Shown piece by piece: positions 57,729-64,000 of a stretch of 64,000 nt of DNA. Made by a program: the position numbers and the translations under genes. Each line of letters opens with the position of its first letter. Position 1 is the stretch's first letter. Location: NCBI GenBank assembly GCA_964017125.1, contig OZ024912.1, positions 57,554,623 through 57,618,622 of the forward strand. The letters run 5' to 3'. This stretch comes from Flabesymbios commensalis (taxonomy: Eukaryota > Annelida > Polychaeta > Terebellida > Flabelligeridae). The notes below the pieces were generated by a model. It had not been told where the DNA came from. It saw only the letters and a program-made list of their open reading frames with translations, and did not search any database.

Positions 57729-58530
57729 ACAACAGGATCTCCCCCATCCGTCCAGCTTAGAACTCAGAACCGTTATCAATTGCGAAATAGATCAGACCTC
57801 AGTCAATTCCACACACGAACTGAAACTTTTCGAAATTCTTTTTTCCCATCCACAGCTAACAATTGGAACTCCACAGACGAGACAATTAAAAATATAGATG
57901 ATCGCAATAACCTTAAATCATATTTATATCGCAGTTTACCCAACAAAATATCCTATTTTTACATGTATTCAAGACGCATTAACATTACATTAGCTAGAAT
58001 TAGAATGCAGCAATTGTCCCTGTGGAGTAATAGAAACCCCTGAACATTATTTTTTTGACTGTCCACTGCACCACATTGCTAGGGACGAGCTTACAGCTGA
58101 ACTGTTTCAACTTCAATTAACCCCCACTCTAAACACTGTTCTTTTTGGTGATGCTCCCTCGGGCAACTTACCAGAATTGGTTATTGCAGTCGAAAAATTT
58201 ATAACCACAACCCAGAGATTTACACTAACTATGGTAAATTTACCGGACTGAAGGTGTTTTCTTCACCCTACTTTTCCTTGTTGCTGACATTATTGTCAGG
58301 ATCTAATTGTGCTTTAATACCTTAGTCCTTGCCCTGTGTACCACTTATAAATTCATTTGGTGGGATCTCCCTGTCAGCTGTCGAACAAAAGCTTTGCACT
58401 AGGATCCTTCTTATCGATTGCCACGACACAGACATCACCGGTCATCAGTAGCCATGTAGCAAGAGAAACCTTGGTATTACATTTTTGTATTTGTTTCGAT
58501 TGCAAAATAAAATATGTTTATACAAAAAAA
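57729..58530 (+). pseudogene. LINE 3' fragment inside the minisatellite
   Basis: The plus strand encodes the end of a non-LTR retrotransposon protein: YQLRNRSDLSQFHTRTETF, FFPSTANNWN and ITLARIRMQQ. After a one-base frameshift near 58010 it continues as the Cys/His part CGVIETPEHYFFDCPLHH, ending VNLPD and stop at 58250. The 3' UTR runs to an A-rich tail (about 58519-58530). The host array's AAGGTT appears on both sides as a possible target duplication. The RT core is absent. Confidence 0.8.
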
Positions 58531-58881
58531 AAAGGTTGACCCAATACCTCTGTGCTGATAAGTTATAATAGTGTAAGATTGACCAATCACCTCTGTGCTG
58601 GTAGGCTATATTAGTGTAAGGTTGACCCATTATCTCTGGGCTGGTTAGTTATAAAAGTGTAAGGTTGACTCCATGCCACTGTGCTGGTAGGCTATAATTG
58701 TATTGTATATTTTTATTATAGTGACATGTACAAACAGATCCAATGACAATATAAATATGTTCACAATATAGTACCCAGCCCATTTGGGTTTATAAGTCAC
58801 TCCTAAATGTATGTAGTAAAAAAGAACATATATGCTGAACGAAACAGCCAAAATCAACATTATTACACGATATTGTAAATC

Positions 58882-59085
58882 CCAGCAAACACCAGGATCG
58901 ACCCAATGTTGTAGCAGTGCCGGGACAGCGCGAAGACATGGACCAGCACTGAACCAACACAGATTGGATACCCCCTAGCAAACATGGGACACCAGTCCAA
59001 CGCCGGACCAATGCGTGCCCACCGTCCTCTACGCTGGCCCAACATCGGTCCAAACACCGGGCGGACGTCCTGCGTCCGCTGGACT
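58882..59085. repeat. Two abutting CCCAGCAAACAC-family palindromes, diverged
   Basis: CCCAGCAAACACCAGGATCG (58882) and CCCTAGCAAACATGGGACAC (58974) begin two units. The second ends GGACGTCCTGCGTCCGCTGG. Confidence 0.7.
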
Positions 59086-59112
59086 GTATTCGCTTGAACC
59101 AAATATAATCAT

Positions 59113-59180
59113 CGGTACCGTTAGGTACAAAAGAGTCATATCTGTCACTATACATAGTGACAGATATGACCCCAATACCG
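59113..59180. repeat. Hairpin, TATCTGYCACT family, diverged outer arm
   Basis: The inner arms AGTCATATCTGTCACTA and TAGTGACAGATATGAC pair almost perfectly around TACA; outer CGGTA pairs with TACCG with unequal spacing. The core matches the hairpins at 42001 and 46058. Confidence 0.75.
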
Positions 59181-59289
59181 AAAAGAAAAATAATATAATA
59201 CAAAACTACGTTATATATAAGTTATTGTTATTACATGCCACATATCACCTGTTATACCTATTATCGGTACGCCTATCCCATGCCTGACA

Positions 59290-59612
59290 AATAAGAGTAC
59301 CTAGAAATCTGTAATTAGTTGACATTATCAGTTCAAATTTATCAGACATTGTGGCATTTACGGGAAAAATTTATTTTTTATTCATAACGTGTCTCAAATC
59401 ATTATATAAAGGGCATTCATATATAAAGTGAACCTCACTTTAATTTCTACCACAACAATATTGCAATTTAATTTGACATAGTCTGTCTTCGGGGCTAACC
59501 CCTCTGAAACGTCCTACTTCAATTTCTAATGGTAAAATTCCCAGTCGTATTTGTGAAATTAGTGAACGTGCTTTCTTTGACATGACTTTAGATAAATATT
59601 ATTCTTCTTTAA
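59290..59612 (-). pseudogene. LINE C-terminal fragment with three in-frame stops
   Basis: The minus strand reads ARSLISQIRLGILPLEIEVG and then RFRGVSPEDRLC, and after one stop SEVHFIYECPLYNDLRHVMN. This is the same C-terminal LINE arrangement as 4913-5406 (IERGR, then a Cys/His cluster), but a different and older copy. Stops fall near 59597, 59438 and 59368. No ends or target duplication found. Confidence 0.75.
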
Positions 59613-60020
59613 ACAAGTATAATAGTGTAAGGTTGACCCATTACCTCTGGGCTGCTAAGCTATTACATTGTATAGTGTAAGGTTGACACAAAGCCCCTAG
59701 ACTTGTAGGCCTCATGATGTAAGGTTGACCCATTACCTCTGTGCTGGTAGGATATAATAGTGTAAGGTTGACCCATTACCTCTGTGCCGAAAGGCTATAA
59801 TAGTGTAAGGTTGACCCATTACCTCTGTGCTAGTAAGTTATAATAGTGTAAGGTTGATCCGTTACCTCTGTGCTGGTGAGTTATATTAGTGTAAGGTTGA
59901 CCCATTACCTCTGTGCTGGTGAGTTATATTAGTGTAAGATTGACCCATTACCTCTGGGCTGCTAGGCTATAATAGTGTAAGGTTTACCCAATGCATCTGC
60001 CTGCTAGGCTCTAATAATGT

Positions 60021-60534
60021 TGGGCCACCGTCTGCGAACATGGGCCAACAATGCTAAGAGAAGTGCTTACCACTCCTTAAAATTATGTTTCCCTCTTTTG
60101 AAGCTGGTATTATCGGCGCAACTCTCACCTTCATGAATGCTTTACCATTTATTGTGCTGTCATGCAAACCAAAAGCCAGTACCTCCTTACATTTCAAGTG
60201 AATAGTTACTGTCTTTACTTTTGCAGTATTGGTTGGACTGAGGTTTGTGAAAGAATGTGACCCACTTATTCTCCGCCTTTAGACATTAGAATCTGACGTC
60301 CATATTCTGACGTCTAAAGTTGGTCTCAATCAGTATCGGATACACTTTGGGTCAATATCGGTGCCTCAACATTAATCCTAAAAATATTATGGAATATTTT
60401 TTGTATAACTATGGAGACAAAAGTGTGGGGGGGGGGGGGGGGTAATTTGAAATCATCATAAATATCTTAGCTATCTCTTCCTGCTTCAATTGAATACATG
60501 TCTACGTTTTGGGTCTACGATCAATATAAATATA
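60021..60534. other. Spacer with GACGTC repeat remnant
   Basis: A TTTAGACATTAGAATCTGACG / CGTCTAAAG remnant lies near 60278-60320. A G16 run near 60426 is followed by the usual AATCATCATAAATATCTTAG flank. No exon. Confidence 0.5.
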
Positions 60535-60538
60535 TTAA

Positions 60539-61734
60539 AGCTGCATAACTGTTTTGTTTATTTCGATAAAAATAACCTAAAAAATTAAAAACAATCATTC
60601 ATATTGTCTTAAAGGCCTTATAAATGAACTAAAACTGGGTAAATGTAGCGGAATTAGTTCACCATGCTATACACCATCAAGTATTATGAAGTAGTGAGTC
60701 GGTTTGTGTACAATATGTATGTAATAGTGGTAAGGTTATGGGCCAATATAATGTTACATTGGCCAACACCAAACCGCCTTAATAATAGCAAAAACCAGAC
60801 GTTGAGCTGAATCAGTATAATGTTGGGCCAGTACCGCAGACGATGGGCGCAGACGATGGGCCGGCATTAGTCTGCCATTGGATCAATGCCTCGTGTTAGC
60901 CGAGATACATAGCCCACATAGCCAGCCCCAGACGTCCTGAGACTAGGTAAAAAAAACTGTTGGAAATCGGTTACAGTAAAGTCTGATGTTTTATTTATTA
61001 TTTTATTTTTCCGCATATCGCTATTCATATCACTGTATGTGATGATTTATGATAAAAAAAAATAAAGTCTGATATTGTCTAGTAGCATTTTGACTATATT
61101 TTCAAATGCCCATGAGATACTGATTGAAAAAATGCAAATGTTTTTCAAGAAAATCACGAAAATCAAAAGAGCGAAAAAGATGATTTACATCACTGAATTA
61201 ACGACGACAATTCCGCGACAATTTCCCACGGACTAGGGAGAGCGTTTTAATGGTGGGCCAAAGGCTCAAATGCTGGCCCACATTTAAAAGCACCAAGCAA
61301 AAATATAGTACTATTTTTCAAGTGAGGGACATTCTCCATACCGGTACCGAAATTAAACATGACATTATATGCATATATCACCCATATCACACAAAGTAAT
61401 AACTCCTAGATAAGTCTAAATGACATGAGATAATACACTTTTAACTGTTAAATGTATCTATGATCACTTAAAAAATAAGAATAAAATTAAAAGTCTTCCA
61501 CTTTTTTTCAATCATGTTCGGTATCTGCCACTTGGTACTTTTAATGTCCTGATTATACAAACAGTGTGTCTTACTCCGCTGTGATCAGGTCTGTTTTAGT
61601 GGGGAAACAATATTTAAAAACAACAAACTTAAATCATTAATAACTCACTAACCGGGGGAGTGAAATAAAAAAATAAAACACCATTCTCCATGGATTAATC
61701 TTTCGAATAAAATAAACAAAACAGTTATGCAGCT
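60539..61734. mobile_element. 1.2-kb TTAA-flanked element, inverted relative of 56319-57703
   Basis: Ends AGCTGCATAACTGTTTTG and reverse complement, TTAA at 60535-60538 and 61735-61738. The inside matches 56319-57703 in reverse (CCATTCTCCATGGATTAATC, ATCACTTAAAAAATAAGAAT). It is inserted in a GACGTC-type element whose right half resumes at 61739 (ATTTCAGCATGGGGGCC) and ends near 61832. Confidence 0.88.
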
Positions 61735-61832
61735 TTAATTATTTCAGCATGGGGGCCTCTTTATGCGTCAGAATCTGACGTATACAGACGTCAGATTCTG
61801 GGGTATAAAGACAGTCCCCGCGCTGAAAGAGT

Positions 61833-64000
61833 AATCCAAAATTCTAAAAATGATCTCAGCCTAACTTTCTGTCAATGTCATTAGAAAAAGTTAAGATAAT
61901 CTTTGTTTTGCAAATCAAACTGGGATGGGCCCATGTCATATCATTTCACCCCACCCGACTTACTCTCCATTTGAAAACAGTGAATAATGTCACGACTGTA
62001 TACATATAGTATTGTTTATTAGTGGAACATTATTTACATGGGTAAATGTAGCGGAATTAGTTCACAATGCGATACACCATCAAGTATTATCAAAAATGTA
62101 CAATAAGATGGTCGACTTACAGATTTCACCATACAAATGCGTGTAATACATTGTGCAGTGCTGTCCCCTTTTAACGGGAGTTGGAACTATGCTTTGGCAA
62201 GTGTATCATCATATAAAACAAGTGATAATTTCACCACTTTAGCCTCTAAATAAAAATATAATGTTTTTCTAGGTTTGACGGTTATGACAATATCTCTACA
62301 ATATTTATTTTTGCAACGAAAATAACTGCTAATATAGCAGAAAAGTCATGTTATATTATCATACAAATTTTAGAGATTTAAATGTCTTCATTTAAATAAC
62401 AGAAGAGCTGTGTACAGAAAGTTTACAAATATGTGGGCACAGAACGGGAAGGGAGTGACGATATGTCGTCAAGCATAGCGACCACAAAGGAGATCAGGGC
62501 AAAACATTGGTAACAACCATAACTTGGCAGAAGTGTCTTTCAATTCAAACTTTTTTATATTTAAACGAATATATTTAGCACACAAAAGCAATATTATAAA
62601 TTTTATAATATGTAACCCTTCTCTCTCGGACCACTGCCATCAATGTCACTGAGGACTGGAGCGTTAGCAGTATATTGATATCTTGAAAACAAGACACGTT
62701 CATTTTTATGACACAATTTATTTATAGTTGAATTTTAATAATTTTCTACTACTCCTGCCGTTACTGGTAATAAGGTGTTCATTGTTTTCCCGCGGTACAT
62801 GGTGTAGCCAAATGGGGACATAAATATGTAAAATTAACGTGAAACATTCACAACTTGCACGTGATTTAGTGTCTTTGATGAACGTAATAATTTGATCTCT
62901 GTTGTGACTCCTATATAGAATGTGTCCAGGTATATTTCCGAAAATTCGTTCATTTTAACCAATTAATTGTATTAAGTTTTGACGTGGAACAAAAGCCACA
63001 CACCTTGAATATTCAAATATTGCTTCTTAGACAGAAATGTATGCAATTTTTTATTGGCATCAAAATTACTTTACCTGCAGATTGAGACACTTTGGACCAA
63101 AGATATCCACTGATATATATACAAGAATATTCTCCTCTTCAATGGTAATACCCATTTGTAGCGTAAAAGATTTCAGCATTGAATAAGCTAATTCTGTTAC
63201 AGAATCGCTCAGATCAGGTGAATCAGCAGTATCCTGGTAACAGTAACATGCTTTATATCAACAAAATATTTCTGTTCAGGTATATTCCGAATGATAAACA
63301 TGACAAATGATCCGTGTCATTAGACTATAATATATAGTAATATTATGTTTTCCTTTGCCCTATCTTGGTTTTCTTTGCCCGTATCCACCCTTGCACACAA
63401 CGTCACCTGCCAGCAAATACGAGAAGATGAACTAATGATGGTATAATGCTGGACCAGCATTACAAGCCTTGGACCAGCATCACAATATAATTGAGTCGAC
63501 GTCTCGTGTTAGCTGGGCGTCGCCTGTTGTTTGTAAACAATGAATATGCATACTTGTTTATACGGGCGCATCAACCCCTGAGGTACTAAAGGGAAGAAGA
63601 CAATTAAAAAGTATTGATAACTAACCAACAAATTATTGGATAAAAAATAGAAGTAAACCTCCCTCAATACTTTTTTTTCTGATTTTTATGATGTAAGGTA
63701 TGTTTTGTTTTTAATAGGATCAATGTCATAATTACTCGTCGTAATATGGTAAAATCATACTTGATAGATGGTAAAAGCATTAGTTCCAACTCCCAATACC
63801 GGGGAACAGCACTGAGAGCGATTTCACGTTTTGGGGAGAGTTGACTATCTTATTGTACAGGGTCTTTGGTATTATGGAGTAGTGAGTCGGTTTGTGTACA
63901 ATACGTATGTAATAGTGGTAAGGTTATGGGCCAATATAATGCTACATTGGCCAACACCAAACCGCCTTAATAATAGCAAACACCAGACATTGAGCTGAAT
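61833..64000. other. Right end of the window, gene-free
   Basis: AT-rich with no supported exon. A CCAGCAAATACGAGAAG / ACGTCTCGTGTTAGCTGG palindrome lies at about 63411-63519. GTAGTGAGTCGGTTTGTGTA onward (63870-64000) repeats 60692-60810 and marks another partial AGCTGCATAACTG-type element cut by the window edge; TTAGTTCCAACTCCC (63780) matches 62170 in reverse. Confidence 0.5.

Larger units (their letters stand above)
56150..60020. repeat. ~43-bp minisatellite broken into blocks
   Basis: The unit begins GTAAGGTTGACCCATTACCT and goes on to CTGTGCTGGTAGGCTATAAT plus AGT. Blocks: 56150-56318, 57704-57728, 58531-58700, 59618-60020. The gaps are occupied by a TTAA element (56319-57703), a LINE fragment (57729-58530) and a stretch with another LINE fragment and palindromes (58700-59617), so one array was split by later insertions. 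Confidence 0.88.

Noticed and set aside
57160-59203. Several 60-140-residue minus-strand frames around 57-59 kb
   Set aside because: They run across CCCAGCAAACAC palindromes and minisatellite units, not across conserved coding sequence.

Overview
This is eukaryotic, AT-rich, intron- and repeat-dense DNA from an invertebrate animal. A lophotrochozoan, probably a mollusc, is my best guess. It rests on overall character (astacin proteases, CR1-like LINEs, tRNA-derived SINEs, a Ty3/Gypsy fossil, dense palindromic elements), not on a diagnostic gene.

The only host genes I can support are three related astacin-family zinc metalloproteases, all built from GT-AG exons. Gene A (+ strand, 6322-13934) and gene B (+ strand, 25882-30595) are near-identical tandem duplicates; the duplicated unit runs from at or before base 1 to about 15311 (A) and from about 22230 to about 31951 (B). 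Gene C (- strand, 41925-35346) is a more diverged paralogue facing B tail to tail. B (262 residues) and C (271 residues) are intact minimal astacins: signal peptide, short propeptide and one catalytic domain, with no CUB or EGF tail. A carries a one-base deletion in exon 5 and is probably a pseudogene. Each gene has a noncoding 5' exon several hundred bases to several kilobases upstream, behind a conserved ~190-base proximal promoter with a TATA box, so all three were probably under the same control.

Almost everything else is mobile or repetitive DNA. Bases 15312-22229, between A and B, hold a broken Ty3/Gypsy fossil. Introns and flanks carry: SINEs with two tRNA-like heads; 5'-truncated LINEs; a self-nested 2.7-kb DNA transposon in gene A only; many TTAA-flanked palindromic elements starting CCCTT (piggyBac-like by their ends); an ~86-base CACTGGGC palindrome family; CCCAGCAAACAC palindromes; and a small family of almost perfect 76-88-base hairpins. 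A 21-base minisatellite lies in intron 1 of gene C, and a ~43-base minisatellite spans 56.1-60.0 kb. From about 47.3 kb to the end I see no convincing host gene.

The most informative feature is that A and B serve as dated before-and-after copies: several elements are present in one and absent from the other, leaving exact empty sites that define element ends, target duplications and relative ages. All counts and identities here were read by eye.
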